Positions 24,447 through 34,103 of a stretch of 35,390 bases of DNA are shown here, one piece after another (the first letter of the stretch is position 1; the number at the start of each line of letters is the position of its first letter). The position numbers were made by a program, and so were the translations under genes. The notes beneath the pieces were generated by a model. That model was not told the DNA's origin, made no database searches, and saw only the letters and a list, made by a program, of their open reading frames with translations. The stretch covers positions 252 to 35,641 of the forward strand of contig MHYA01000212.1 of the NCBI GenBank assembly GCA_001825675.1. Reading direction: 5' to 3'. The stretch comes from Planctomycetes bacterium GWF2_42_9. GTDB taxonomy: Bacteria; Planctomycetota; Phycisphaerae; Sedimentisphaerales; UBA12454.

Positions 24447-25517
24447 ATGGAACTTATGGATAAGGCTTGTTCGGTTAAAGAAAGAATTTTGTCGATAGAT
24501 GCTTTGCGCGGATTTGATATGTTCTGGCTTATCGGCGGCAACGAACTGGGGCGAAGTATTTTTCAGGTTTACAATCATCCAGTAACCGTGGCGATCAGCA
24601 ATCAATTCAGCCATTCGCAATGGCGGGGATTTCATCTTGAAGATTTTATTTTTCCGCTTTTCCTTTTTATTGTCGGGCTGGTGCTGCCGTTCTCGATGGC
24701 CAAGCATATTCAGACAAATGAAAGGCCGGTCAGATTATATCTTCATATTTTTAAACGGACGGCAATTTTGTTTGTATTGGGAATGCTGGCGGGAGGCTTG
24801 CTGCTGAAATTTGAGGTGCGATGGGTAGGGGTTCTTCAACGGATAGCGGTGTGTTATATCATTGCCGCGATTTTGTTTCTGCATACCGGCTGGCGTACGC
24901 AGGCGTTTATTGCTGCCGGTATTTTGATCGTATCGTGGCCGATGATGACGATGCTGAATATGCCGGGGTATGATTGTATTTATCTGGACAAAGCTTTTCT
25001 AAAGGCTATGCCGAAAGTCGCTGAGACCGGTATCTGGATAATGTCTGTGCCGTCAACGCTGTTTGGTGTGCTTGCGGGACATTGGCTTCGGAGCAATAAT
25101 TCAGGTAATCGCAAGTCTCTTTGTCTTGCAATGGGTGGTATGATTTTTATTTTGATCGCACTTGCTTTGGATAGAGCCGGTTATCTTGTTGTGTTTCGAG
25201 CTTGGACTGGTTCGTTCGTTATGTTGACGGCGGGACTATCAATGGTTTTGCTGTCAATTTTCTACTGGATAATCGATGTTAAGTGCTATAGGAAATGGGC
25301 TGCGTTTTTTGTCGTTATCGGCACAAACGCAATTTTAGCGTATTGGCTGCGGCGTTCGTCTATCATTGATTTTCAGAGCATAGCGAATTTCTTTGTTTTG
25401 GGATTCGCAACTCGGTGCGGGATTTTTGAGCCAATGGTTTTGGCGATTGGATTTACTGCTGTTCAGTGGCTTTTACTTTATTTCCTATATAGGCATAAAA
25501 TTTTTCTCAAAGCCTAA
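24447..25517 (+). CDS. HGSNAT-like membrane acyltransferase (DUF5009 group)
   Basis: A 356-residue polytopic protein with about ten membrane helices. RILSIDALRGFDMFWLIGG at the start and FSHSQWRGFHLEDFIFPLFLFIVG near residues 52-75 are the marks of the family including heparan-alpha-glucosaminide N-acetyltransferase. The His of HSQW fits its catalytic His. By analogy it moves an acetyl group from cytosolic acetyl-CoA across the membrane onto a sugar amine; the bacterial substrate is unknown. GGGGG lies about 6 nt before the ATG. Single gene, convergent with the carbonic anhydrase. Confidence 0.83.
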   Translation: MELMDKACSVKERILSIDALRGFDMFWLIGGNELGRSIFQVYNHPVTVAISNQFSHSQWRGFHLEDFIFPLFLFIVGLVLPFSMAKHIQTNERPVRLYLHIFKRTAILFVLGMLAGGLLLKFEVRWVGVLQRIAVCYIIAAILFLHTGWRTQAFIAAGILIVSWPMMTMLNMPGYDCIYLDKAFLKAMPKVAETGIWIMSVPSTLFGVLAGHWLRSNNSGNRKSLCLAMGGMIFILIALALDRAGYLVVFRAWTGSFVMLTAGLSMVLLSIFYWIIDVKCYRKWAAFFVVIGTNAILAYWLRRSSIIDFQSIANFFVLGFATRCGIFEPMVLAIGFTAVQWLLLYFLYRHKIFLKA

Positions 25518-25522
25518 GGTAC

Positions 25523-26062
25523 TTACATAATGCAATATAATTTATTGTCTTCGATTTTGTAATATAGCGGGACGATTTTTATCTTTGGGTATTTTTTGCT
25601 CAATCTGTGTTTTTCGCTCAATACGAAATCGGTGGCGTTGCCGATTTCGTGCATCGGCGCTAAATTCATAAACTGTTCTTCGGCGGCTTCTTTTGTCCAG
25701 CCGGCGTTTTTAATCAAGCCTTCTATGAACTCCTTTTTTCGCGCGACTAAATTCACCATACCGCAATTATTGTGGGCGATCAATGCGATGTGTTTGACTT
25801 TTCCTACCGCAATCGCATAAGAAACTTTGAATTCGCTGTATCGCAGGTTTGCGCCGCCGGAGCGGATGATGAAAGCGAAATTGTCGGGGATTCGCAGGCA
25901 TTTGCGATTGTCCATACACATTGCAATGAGCAGTTTTGCCTCTGAATACATCTCAAAAGGACGATTTGTATTGTGGTATTCGAGCAGACGGGCGATAGGA
26001 GTGTTTTGATAAATTTTTGGAATATCCGTCTTTTTTGAAATTGTCAGAATTTTATGTTTCAT
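25523..26062 (-). CDS. Beta-carbonic anhydrase-like protein
   Basis: A 179-residue protein from ATG 26062 (AAGGATT upstream; a GTG at 26065 also fits). The zinc ligands of beta-carbonic anhydrase are present: Cys49 in AMCMDNR, followed by the Asp51-Arg53 dyad, then His97 and Cys100 in IAHNNCGM. RSGGANL (67-73) matches the R-x-G-G loop. It would hydrate CO2 to bicarbonate. The 20-residue N-terminal segment and the ~75 residues after the last ligand are poorly conserved to my eye, so catalysis is not certain. It ends 5 bp from the convergent acyltransferase. Confidence 0.83.
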   Translation of the reverse strand: MKHKILTISKKTDIPKIYQNTPIARLLEYHNTNRPFEMYSEAKLLIAMCMDNRKCLRIPDNFAFIIRSGGANLRYSEFKVSYAIAVGKVKHIALIAHNNCGMVNLVARKKEFIEGLIKNAGWTKEAAEEQFMNLAPMHEIGNATDFVLSEKHRLSKKYPKIKIVPLYYKIEDNKLYCIM

Positions 26063-26082
26063 CACAATCCTTAGCTCATAAA

Positions 26083-26110
26083 AAGGCCGATGGGTGAAAT
26101 CATCGGCCTT
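26083..26110 (-). terminator. Terminator of pgk
   Basis: A perfect 10-bp stem AAGGCCGATG/CATCGGCCTT around an 8-nt loop. On the minus strand it is followed by a U-run. It separates pgk from the carbonic anhydrase gene on the same strand. Confidence 0.85.
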
Positions 26111-26127
26111 GGATGTTTTATTTATGA

Positions 26128-26149
26128 CCCAGCCATAGTGATGGCTGGG
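26128..26149. repeat. Perfect 9-bp hairpin CCCAGCCAT-AGTG-ATGGCTGGG
   Basis: Lies between the pgk stop and its terminator. Its right part, GATGGCTGGGCTAAAC (26140-26155), matches 9328-9343 in the groEL1 upstream gap at 15 of 16 positions. This points to a dispersed repeat, not a pgk-specific element. Confidence 0.7.
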
Positions 26150-26164
26150 CTAAACAGTATCTGA

Positions 26165-27406
26165 TTACTTTTCGTCGAGGATTTCGATTGCTTTGAATTT
26201 TTTGCCTTCAAGGAATTCAAGGCTTGCGCCGCCGCCGGTTGAGACGTGGGTAACCTTGTCAGAGAGTTTCATTTTCTTGATCGCGCTTGCGCTGTCGCCG
26301 CCGCCAATGACGGTCTTTGCGCCATTCTTCTGCGTGGCATCAGCCACTGCCTGTGCGACCGCTTTTGTACCTTCATCGAAAGGCTTCATTTCGAAAACGC
26401 CCATTGGGCCGTTCCAAACTACCGTTTTTGCGTCTGCAAGTTTATCTATAAACAGTTTTCTTGAAGCCGGGCCAATATCCAGACCCATCCAGCCGTCTGG
26501 AATGTCGCCTGTTACAACTTTGTTCTCTGTGCCTTCCTTGACTTCTGTTGCGATCACATCGTCGACCGGGAGAATCAATTCGCAATTTGCGGCTTTGGCT
26601 TTTGCGAACAGTTCTTTTGCTTTTTCGATAAAATCGTCTTCGCAAAGGCTCTTGCCGATTTTTCTGCCTTGTGCTTTGAAGAATGTATAAGCCATAGCTC
26701 CGCCGATGATGATCTTATTAACTTTTGTCAGCAGGTTTTCGATAACAGCGAGTTTATCTGAAACTTTTGCGCCGCCGAGAATCGCAACGAACGGACAGAC
26801 AGGATTGTTGACTGTATCGCCCAGGAATTTGAGTTCCTTTTCAACGAGGAAGCCGACAACTTTCGGTTTATTGCCCATCATTTGCGGTACTGTGAGCATC
26901 GAAGCGTTGTCGCGGTGAGCTGTTCCAAAAGCGTCATCGACATAAACATCGCCGAGGTCAGCGATCTGTTTTGCGAAATCGTCTTTTGTCTGACGAAGTG
27001 CGGCATCATCTTTTGCCTTTTTGTCTTTGATCTCTTCGGCTTTGTAGAAGCGAACGTTTTCGAGCAGCAGAACTTCGCCATCCTTCAACGCCATTGCTTT
27101 TGCCTTTACATCCGGGCCGATGCAGTCGTCAGCGAAGAATACATCTTTGCCAAGAAGCTCGCCAAGTCTTTTTGCGACTGGCTTCATTGTGAATTCGAGT
27201 TTCTTTTCGCCGTCTGGTCTGCCCAGGTGCGACATCAGAATAACTCTTCCGCCTTTTTCAACGATTGTCTTAATCGTCGGCAAAGCCATAACGATACGAT
27301 TGTCTGATGTGATATTTCCATTTGCATCGATGGGTACGTTAAAATCGACTCTCATCAAAACTCTTTTACCTTTTACTTCAATGTCTGCTACTGTTTTTTT
27401 TGCCAT
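26165..27406 (-). CDS. pgk: Phosphoglycerate kinase
   Basis: A 413-residue glycolytic kinase (1,3-bisphosphoglycerate + ADP to 3-phosphoglycerate + ATP). ATG 27406 with GGAAAAC upstream is preferred over an in-frame codon at 27424. RVDFNVPID is the substrate-binding start, LMSHLGRPDG the basic patch, and GDVYVDDAFGTAHRDNAS the hinge side. LGGAKVSDK, WNGPMGVFE and the C-terminal GGGDSASAIKK/STGGGASLEFLEGK complete the nucleotide site. Full length. It follows ndk on the same strand after a 91-bp repeat-bearing gap. Confidence 0.97.
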   Translation of the reverse strand: MAKKTVADIEVKGKRVLMRVDFNVPIDANGNITSDNRIVMALPTIKTIVEKGGRVILMSHLGRPDGEKKLEFTMKPVAKRLGELLGKDVFFADDCIGPDVKAKAMALKDGEVLLLENVRFYKAEEIKDKKAKDDAALRQTKDDFAKQIADLGDVYVDDAFGTAHRDNASMLTVPQMMGNKPKVVGFLVEKELKFLGDTVNNPVCPFVAILGGAKVSDKLAVIENLLTKVNKIIIGGAMAYTFFKAQGRKIGKSLCEDDFIEKAKELFAKAKAANCELILPVDDVIATEVKEGTENKVVTGDIPDGWMGLDIGPASRKLFIDKLADAKTVVWNGPMGVFEMKPFDEGTKAVAQAVADATQKNGAKTVIGGGDSASAIKKMKLSDKVTHVSTGGGASLEFLEGKKFKAIEILDEK

Positions 27407-27430
27407 AACAGTTTTCCTTTCCATATTATG

Positions 27431-27460
27431 TTAGCCACAGAGAACACAGAGGCCACAGAG
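27431..27460 (+). repeat. AGCCACAGAGAACACAGAG word repeat
   Basis: Short, degenerate CACAGAG units between ndk and pgk. Same family as 7561-7586 and 9529-9553. Confidence 0.5.
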
Positions 27461-27472
27461 ATATTTTTAACA

Positions 27473-27496
27473 GCGTGGGCTAAGCCCACCCTACAA
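27473..27496 (+). repeat. GTGGGCT-AGCCCAC hairpin repeat, copy 2
   Basis: Matches 15461-15485 except for one missing A, including the flanking GC on the left and CCTACAA on the right. It lies directly after the ndk stop. Two copies 12 kb apart in the same orientation, both in intergenic gaps. Confidence 0.75.
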
Positions 27497-27497
27497 A

Positions 27498-28235
27498 TTA
27501 TAGTCTATTGATAAGATATTTCGCGGCGACGGTATTTAGTCTGCCTTTTTTGCACTGGCCGTTTTCGTAGCTTTGCAGAATCTCAAGGTCTGTTGTCCAG
27601 ACCAAATCGCCCGGTGCTAAAAGCAGCATACTGCCGGGTTCGTAATTATTATATAATCGGCCTTCCTTATAATAGTAGTGCGTTGGGCAGGTTGCTGTCT
27701 TATAAGGTCTCATCATTGGTGGAACATCGCTAGGCGTAAACCAAAGTTTGATCTCCCGTTCCGCTTCCTCGGTGGTAGCAGATGTGTGGATGAGATTGTC
27801 CAATCTGTCGCCAATGATATTGCCTGCGTTGTCTTTAAGATTTACTACTGTACCAAGAGATCTGATGCAGCCTGGCTTTTCTTCCCTTGCTTTATGCGGA
27901 TTCGTTGGGCCTGCAAGCGCACGGATGCGATCGAGAACGCCTGAACCTTCGCTCTGATAAACCATCGCGACTACTCTGCGTTTCCATTTATTCTCTTCTG
28001 TATAATGTACTTTGCCCATAATATAGTCGAGCAAAGACTCGAAAAACGGTTTGCCAATATGCTCAGCGTAATGTTCTTCGGCAAGCAGCCTTGATACATT
28101 CACAACTTTAGCGGCGGCAAATCGCGCACCGGTGTGAAATTCAGATAATTGTGAAAATATAAATCCAGTAATTGAGTTTTTAAGCGCATCAGGCTTGATG
28201 AGAACTAGTGTTTGTTCGAGCTGTTTTTCGTTCAT
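27498..28235 (-). CDS. ndk: Nucleoside-diphosphate kinase with long C-terminal extension
   Basis: A 245-residue protein; ordinary NDKs have about 140. QTLVLIKPDALKN is the usual start. The catalytic His150 is in NLIHTSATTEEAEREIKLWF, where the common form is NxxHGSDS, so Gly and Asp are altered. An extra ~15-residue segment (TVVNLKDNAGNIIGDRLD) precedes the active site, and about 80 residues follow it (from TPSDVPPMMRPYKT), with no match I recognise. It transfers phosphate from ATP to NDPs. It lies between gap and pgk on one strand, which may link nucleotide balance to lower glycolysis (inference). Confidence 0.88.
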   Translation of the reverse strand: MNEKQLEQTLVLIKPDALKNSITGFIFSQLSEFHTGARFAAAKVVNVSRLLAEEHYAEHIGKPFFESLLDYIMGKVHYTEENKWKRRVVAMVYQSEGSGVLDRIRALAGPTNPHKAREEKPGCIRSLGTVVNLKDNAGNIIGDRLDNLIHTSATTEEAEREIKLWFTPSDVPPMMRPYKTATCPTHYYYKEGRLYNNYEPGSMLLLAPGDLVWTTDLEILQSYENGQCKKGRLNTVAAKYLINRL

Positions 28236-28266
28236 ACCGAGGGATTCCTTATTGTTTATTAAAAAA

Positions 28267-28293
28267 AAGCCCTGTCCGAAACGAACAGGGCTT
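28267..28293 (-). terminator. Terminator of gap
   Basis: A perfect 9-bp stem AAGCCCTGT/ACAGGGCTT with a 9-nt loop, followed on the minus strand by an eight-base U-run. It makes gap transcriptionally separable from ndk and pgk. Confidence 0.9.
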
Positions 28294-28306
28294 GACTTAC
28301 AAATTA

Positions 28307-29399
<1,093 letters not shown>

Positions 29400-29546
29400 T
29401 ATTACGACTAATTTATTATGAGTACGAATGTAAACAGAGTTTGGTTGCCTTTGTTACACCATTCGGAGATAGGATTTTAGGGGTACTGCAAATAGTTGTC
29501 AAGAACATATTTAATGTAATTTTAGGAGAAAAATAGCTATAAAAAA

Positions 29547-29572
29547 ACCTGCCGAATCTAAATTCGGCAGGT
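29547..29572 (-). terminator. Terminator of the small secreted protein gene
   Basis: A perfect 11-bp stem ACCTGCCGAAT/ATTCGGCAGGT with loop CTAA, followed on the minus strand by a seven-U tail. It isolates the gap promoter region, about 150 bp further on, from upstream transcription. I saw no gene in 29573-29667. Confidence 0.9.
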
Positions 29573-29667
29573 CATCACCTCTGGGTTTGATACTAATTGT
29601 TCAGACTTATCCAAACAAAAGTACCGTTCAGAGGCATATTTTTCTTGTTCTTTTATTTAAAGAGCAT

Positions 29668-29895
29668 TTATTCAGTAACTAAAGGTTTATTTGGATCAAT
29701 TGCCGGTATATTAGGTTCAAACGGCATATTCGGGCCTGGTATATTCGGTTCCTGCATATTCGGATCAAATGGCATATTTGGCCCGTTCGGCAAATTTGGT
29801 TCGAACGGTGTCTGCTGTGCCGCTATCAATGATAAAGTTGCAAAACAAGCAATTCCCACAAGTACAACTAACAAATTTAAATTTCTTTTATTCAT
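29668..29895 (-). CDS. Small secreted Pro-Asn repeat protein
   Basis: 75 residues from ATG 29895, with GAGG 9-12 nt upstream; an in-frame codon at 29916 is possible. Residues 1-26 form a signal peptide ending LIAA/Q. The mature ~49 residues contain Pro-Asn eight times in units like FEPNLPNGPNMPFDPN, and almost nothing else. It is probably disordered and extracellular. No family was recognised. It has its own strong terminator. The opposite strand also has an open frame here, but without ribosome site or signal sequence. Function unknown. Confidence 0.7.
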   Translation of the reverse strand: MNKRNLNLLVVLVGIACFATLSLIAAQQTPFEPNLPNGPNMPFDPNMQEPNIPGPNMPFEPNIPAIDPNKPLVTE

Positions 29896-30056
29896 TTTTG
29901 TCTGCCTCATATACATAATCTTATACTATACGTTTCAAAAAAGCGAAATAAGGGTTATCCCTGTTTTCGTTGTTTCTTTTACTTAGAGCGTCTAGCAATG
30001 AATTTCTTGAATTATCTACTAACAAAGGTTAAGCTATTTAACAAGGAGTATTATTT

Positions 30057-30857
30057 ATGCAGAATAAAATTATAGATTTTCATACACACGCTTTCAGTGA
30101 TGAATTTGCCCCGAAAGCGATGGACGCTTTGACGCGTAACCATCCTGAAATTCCATATTTCCTCGATAGTACCATTGGATCACTGCTGAAATCTATGGAT
30201 AACGCGGGAATTGAAAAGAGTGTTATATGCTCAATTGCGACAAAACCAAAGCAATTTAAAACCATTCTCGATTGGTCGCTGGAAATTCAATCAGATAGAA
30301 TTATTCCACTTGGGTCTGTTCACCCGGCTGATACTGAACGAAATGAACACATCGCTCAAATCGCAAAAGCGGGGTTTAAAGGTATTAAGATGCATCCTTA
30401 TTACCAGGATTTTTATCTTGATGAAGATGGGATGTATAAATTTTACGAACAGGTTATCAAAAACAATCTATTCCTTGTTATGCATACGGGTTTCGATGTC
30501 GCATTCGAATTTGTTGATAGGGCAGGGCCGACAAAGGTTCTAGAGGTTTTAAATAAATTTCCAGAACTCAAATTAATTACTACGCACTTTGGGGCGTGGC
30601 AGCAGTGGGATAAAGTCGCAGATGAAATCATCGGAAAAAATATTTATATGGAAATTTCATTTGCGCTCGATTATTTGGATACGGCGACCGCTAAGAAATT
30701 GTTGGAAACGCACCCAGCGGATTATATTCTCTTCGGTTCGGATAGTCCGTGGCGAAAACAGGATGAAACGCTTAATTTGCTGCGCAGGCTAAATCTTGAA
30801 CCATCAAGAATGGAAAAAATTCTGTATAAAAACGCACAGCGATTATTAAATGTCTAA
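30057..30857 (+). CDS. Amidohydrolase-2-family metal-dependent hydrolase
   Basis: A 266-residue TIM-barrel hydrolase. Metal ligands and active-site residues of the amidohydrolase_2/TatD-like group can be placed: His9 and His11 in DFHTHAF, His112 in IKMHPYYQ, His142 in VMHTGF, His176 in TTHFGAW, and Asp228 in FGSDSPW. The substrate is unknown; relatives include decarboxylases and lactonases. AAGGAG precedes the ATG by 10-15 nt. Its stop overlaps the convergent pseudopilin gene's stop by 4 bp. Confidence 0.88.
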   Translation: MQNKIIDFHTHAFSDEFAPKAMDALTRNHPEIPYFLDSTIGSLLKSMDNAGIEKSVICSIATKPKQFKTILDWSLEIQSDRIIPLGSVHPADTERNEHIAQIAKAGFKGIKMHPYYQDFYLDEDGMYKFYEQVIKNNLFLVMHTGFDVAFEFVDRAGPTKVLEVLNKFPELKLITTHFGAWQQWDKVADEIIGKNIYMEISFALDYLDTATAKKLLETHPADYILFGSDSPWRKQDETLNLLRRLNLEPSRMEKILYKNAQRLLNV

Positions 30858-31759
30858 AAATTGCTAATATCGTCTTTTGTTCCGAAGATACCGTCTGCGC
30901 CGGCAGATAATAAAATATAAGTGTTCCTATTTTTCGGCGTTAAATACGTAGTGATGTTGTAATTGATTATTTCTTTGTAAAACGCTTCTTTGCCCAAATT
31001 GGCGCCATTGTGAAAGTCATCGTACGTATGATATTCCTCTTCTGTTCGGCCATAAGTCTTGATTGTAGCCAAGTCAAAGAATCTTTGGTTGTCTGTCCAG
31101 TCGTAAATCCAATTTTCACATTCAGTATAATCAATCGGCGGCAGTGTAGTATTGCCGATCAAAGCGGTGTTATCTATGAATTTCTCGGTTTTGTTGGCGC
31201 AGAAATAAAGAATCGGTGTGCCGGTTCTTATCATCTTATCTTCCCATTGTCTTGTTGCATAATTAAATTTCTTTATTGAGATTTGCTTTTGGTAATATAA
31301 ATCAGAAATAATGGGATAAAAGTCTCTGACATCCATATTGGTATCATCGCCGGCAAGATTGGATAAGTTATCATATATTTGTACGGGGTTTACTAATAGG
31401 AATTTGTCTTTATCAATATATTCCTTTCGTTCCTGGAGCGTAAGGGAATACGGTTCGCCGGGTGTCATATTGCCGTCAGGTGTGTGGCCGAACAAATCAC
31501 GGCCTACAAGAGATGCTGTGAGTTTATGCGCACCGTATACGCCAGTTGTTACATTCTCTTCGGAATCGGGATATTGATTTTCGTTCTCATTGGAATATGT
31601 TTCCAGACCCGCGCTGATGGCTCTAAATTGTGCCTTTTGCTGCAAATCCTTTGCGGTCATTCGGATTTTGCCGATCGACGGCACAAGTACGCCGATTAGT
31701 AGTGCAATGATACTGATAACAACCAATAACTCTATTAGGGTAAAGCCTTTTTTATACAT
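30854..31759 (-). CDS. Type II secretion-like pseudopilin
   Basis: A 301-residue protein. MYKKG/FTLIELLVVISIIALLIGVLVPSI is a type III (prepilin) signal: cleavage after Gly5, Glu at mature position 5, then a ~20-residue hydrophobic helix. KAQFRAISAGLETYSNEN is the usual GspG-like next helix. The C-terminus LLSAGADGIFGTKDDI matches the calcium loop of GspG pseudopilins (S-x-G-x-D-G-x-x-G-T-x-D-D). The middle ~180 residues are not conserved. Planctomycetes encode many such lone pseudopilins; whether it enters a secretion filament is unknown. Single gene. Confidence 0.88.
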   Translation of the reverse strand: MYKKGFTLIELLVVISIIALLIGVLVPSIGKIRMTAKDLQQKAQFRAISAGLETYSNENENQYPDSEENVTTGVYGAHKLTASLVGRDLFGHTPDGNMTPGEPYSLTLQERKEYIDKDKFLLVNPVQIYDNLSNLAGDDTNMDVRDFYPIISDLYYQKQISIKKFNYATRQWEDKMIRTGTPILYFCANKTEKFIDNTALIGNTTLPPIDYTECENWIYDWTDNQRFFDLATIKTYGRTEEEYHTYDDFHNGANLGKEAFYKEIINYNITTYLTPKNRNTYILLSAGADGIFGTKDDISNF

Positions 31760-31870
31760 TTGAGTTCTCCATCAAAAATTTAAATTCTATTCTTGAACGG
31801 AGAAATTCAAAGTAGGCAAAAAAATTAATTTAAATGCATTTTTTACCAGACAGGGTTTTATACTTATTCT

Positions 31871-33910
31871 TTACAGTGTTTGGATTAAAAGCCAGAAGGC
31901 AAAAAGCAGTCCGCCCGTGAGGGCAACGCTTAACCAGAAGCCCCAGGTGTCTTCCCAATCCCATTTGCAAAATTCCCAGCTTGATTTTGGGAAAAGTTTT
32001 GTATGGTCGAAACGCGTCGGGTTGGCATAACTCAATTCCAGTTCGGCTTTATCTTCTGCCGGGTCTGGTTTGACTTTGGTTTTCATTTTTACGTAGAAAC
32101 GGTCGATGTTTTCATCCAAACCTATGTTCTTTGTAATATAGCTTATCGGGACAAGGATAAGGAATGGCAGGAGAATATCGACAAGATCCCTTGTTGTAAG
32201 CAGGGCGGCAGGTGTCATATTCTTTAAATCCAAACCAATTATTTTAGCGATTACAAGTTCAATATTGATTCTGCCGATGCCTGTCATTGGAGAATTTATA
32301 TCTTCGGGATTGCTGCGTGCGACTTTCTCAAAGAAAATACTCTTTGGTGCAATCACAGTTTTTTCTGTTGTTATTTCGTTGGTCTGCTGGGTTAGCCATT
32401 GCGATTCTCTGAAAGCTTTAAACTTTGGCAATGTGCCGGGCAGAATGGCGAACAGAATCGAGCAGATAAGAACCTGTACGTAAACGGCTTTTAAAGTCAA
32501 ACGCTTCCAGAAGAGCAACAGCATAACAGGTGCGCCGAAAATTACATTCAAAGATGGAAGCATTTTAAGAATATCCAGTATTCCGCCGCTGGCTATCGCG
32601 ACATATACCGAAAGCAGAAGAATGAAAGCGATTGAAATTCGTGAAACTTTTACATAATGACTTTCGGATTTATTTTGAGCGAAAGGTTTGTATAGATGGC
32701 GTACGAAAAGGGCGGAAAGATAAATCGAAACGCCCGCGACGGTCGACATATTCGCCGCTAAAATGCCTGCGATCATAATGCCTTTAAGGCCTGTTCCGAG
32801 CAGATTGTTGCTCATAACGCCCCACGCTGTGTCCGGGTCTGAAATCGAGCCGCTGTAAAGTGCGTACGCGAGGAGGCCGCAAATCGCCCACATAATAGTG
32901 AGGACTCGTTTTGTGTAAGAGCCGCCGATGTTGCCGGTGCGCGCGGTTAGTTCGTCTTTGGCAGAGCCGTTGTTTGCCATATTGCCCTGATGGCCGGTGA
33001 TGCCGATGACATAGTTTGCGATCATATACGCGATGATCGACCAGAATGTGAATTCGTTCAGGCCGGAGCCGAAAAGGTAGAGCATATTTTCTGGCAGTTT
33101 TGATGAGAAACCATCCCAGCCGCCAAGTTTGATTAATGCAATCGGTATCATCATTCCTGAAAAAGCTAGAATTAAGATTCCCTGAATGAATGTGTTCCAC
33201 ACGGTTGCTTTAAGGCCGCCCATCATTACATACGCGCCGACTGTGCCGATGTAAAGGGCGTAAAACCACCAGGATTTTGTATAAGATATGTATGCGCTGA
33301 TTTTATCTTTCTTGTGTAATTCTTCGAGAGTTTTGTATCTTTCAATTTTTTGCGGGTCGAGCTGTTTGGCTTTGTACAGTTTATCAAGCTGTGTGTATTC
33401 GCGGAACATTTCGACCTGCTGCTTTTCATTAATGGTAAGTTTGGCATCAGGTTTTACGGTCATAGCCTGAAAGGTACGCAGGGAGATTTTGTTTGCGATG
33501 CCGATGTTAATCACGCTTAGCCAGATTCCGACCACAGCGTAAATACAGGCGAGGAATTTGCTTTGGAAACGTTCTTCGAAAAGTTCCGCCATAGTAACAA
33601 GGCGAACCCTTCTGAACCAGCCTGCGAGGAACCAATAATAAGGGCCTGTGAGGATAGGAGCAAGAAGCAGCCAAACGCCGCCAATACCTTTACTGAAAGC
33701 GGCAGCGGCAGTATTGACGGCCTGTCCCGCATCGGTAATGGTACTCATATTCATAAAGAATTGGAATAGTTTGCCAACTCCTCGGCCGGCTAAGAAGAAA
33801 TCCTCCTGATTTTTGACTTTTCCAGAATGGCGTTTGCCAATGTAGGTCATTAATGCGAGGTATGCGAATAGTATTAATATATCGATGATATTGAAACCTA
33901 AGATACTCAT
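31871..33910 (-). CDS. Sodium:solute symporter (SSS family), large
   Basis: A 679-residue transporter with about 13-14 membrane helices, from ATG 33910 (GAAAGG upstream; a TTG at 33940 is less likely). MSILGFNIIDILILFAYLALMTYIG and QEDFFLAGRGVG form the family start, and GGLKATVWNTFIQGILI is a sodium-site region. A charged insertion of about 65 residues (148-212, rich in Lys, Glu, Leu) sits between helices and should be soluble. A second hydrophilic stretch follows near the C-terminus. It is divergent from a GH28 pectinase gene, so import of a galacturonide or related sugar is likely (inference). Confidence 0.92.
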   Translation of the reverse strand: MSILGFNIIDILILFAYLALMTYIGKRHSGKVKNQEDFFLAGRGVGKLFQFFMNMSTITDAGQAVNTAAAAFSKGIGGVWLLLAPILTGPYYWFLAGWFRRVRLVTMAELFEERFQSKFLACIYAVVGIWLSVINIGIANKISLRTFQAMTVKPDAKLTINEKQQVEMFREYTQLDKLYKAKQLDPQKIERYKTLEELHKKDKISAYISYTKSWWFYALYIGTVGAYVMMGGLKATVWNTFIQGILILAFSGMMIPIALIKLGGWDGFSSKLPENMLYLFGSGLNEFTFWSIIAYMIANYVIGITGHQGNMANNGSAKDELTARTGNIGGSYTKRVLTIMWAICGLLAYALYSGSISDPDTAWGVMSNNLLGTGLKGIMIAGILAANMSTVAGVSIYLSALFVRHLYKPFAQNKSESHYVKVSRISIAFILLLSVYVAIASGGILDILKMLPSLNVIFGAPVMLLLFWKRLTLKAVYVQVLICSILFAILPGTLPKFKAFRESQWLTQQTNEITTEKTVIAPKSIFFEKVARSNPEDINSPMTGIGRINIELVIAKIIGLDLKNMTPAALLTTRDLVDILLPFLILVPISYITKNIGLDENIDRFYVKMKTKVKPDPAEDKAELELSYANPTRFDHTKLFPKSSWEFCKWDWEDTWGFWLSVALTGGLLFAFWLLIQTL

Positions 33911-34063
33911 CCTGACATCCTTTCGTACGATTCGAATCAATTCTAAAAATAGCAGATAAATAATCTGAAATCTACTTAAAACCGCGCAAAAAAGAAAGCG
34001 ATATTGCGCAAAGAACTATGCCGCTTGACTTTTGAGCAAATAAAAAATAAATTGGTGAAGTTA

Positions 34064-34083
34064 GGCAGGCACAGATGTCTGCC
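34064..34083 (+). repeat. Hairpin GGCAGGCA-CAGA-TGTCTGCC before GH28
   Basis: An 8-bp stem with one G-U pair and a 4-nt loop, followed by CTTACA. Its right border resembles that of the GTGGGCT repeats (CCCTACA). It lies 20 bp upstream of the GH28 ATG, probably in the transcript leader, but it does not cover the AGGAG ribosome site. Confidence 0.55.
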
Positions 34084-34103
34084 CTTACATTCAGGAGCTG
34101 AAA

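Noticed and set aside
29597-29986. A plus-strand frame of 129 codons over the small secreted protein gene
   Set aside because: No ribosome site or signal peptide, and its Gly-Phe repeats mirror the Pro-Asn repeats of the minus strand, which has ribosome site, signal peptide and terminator.
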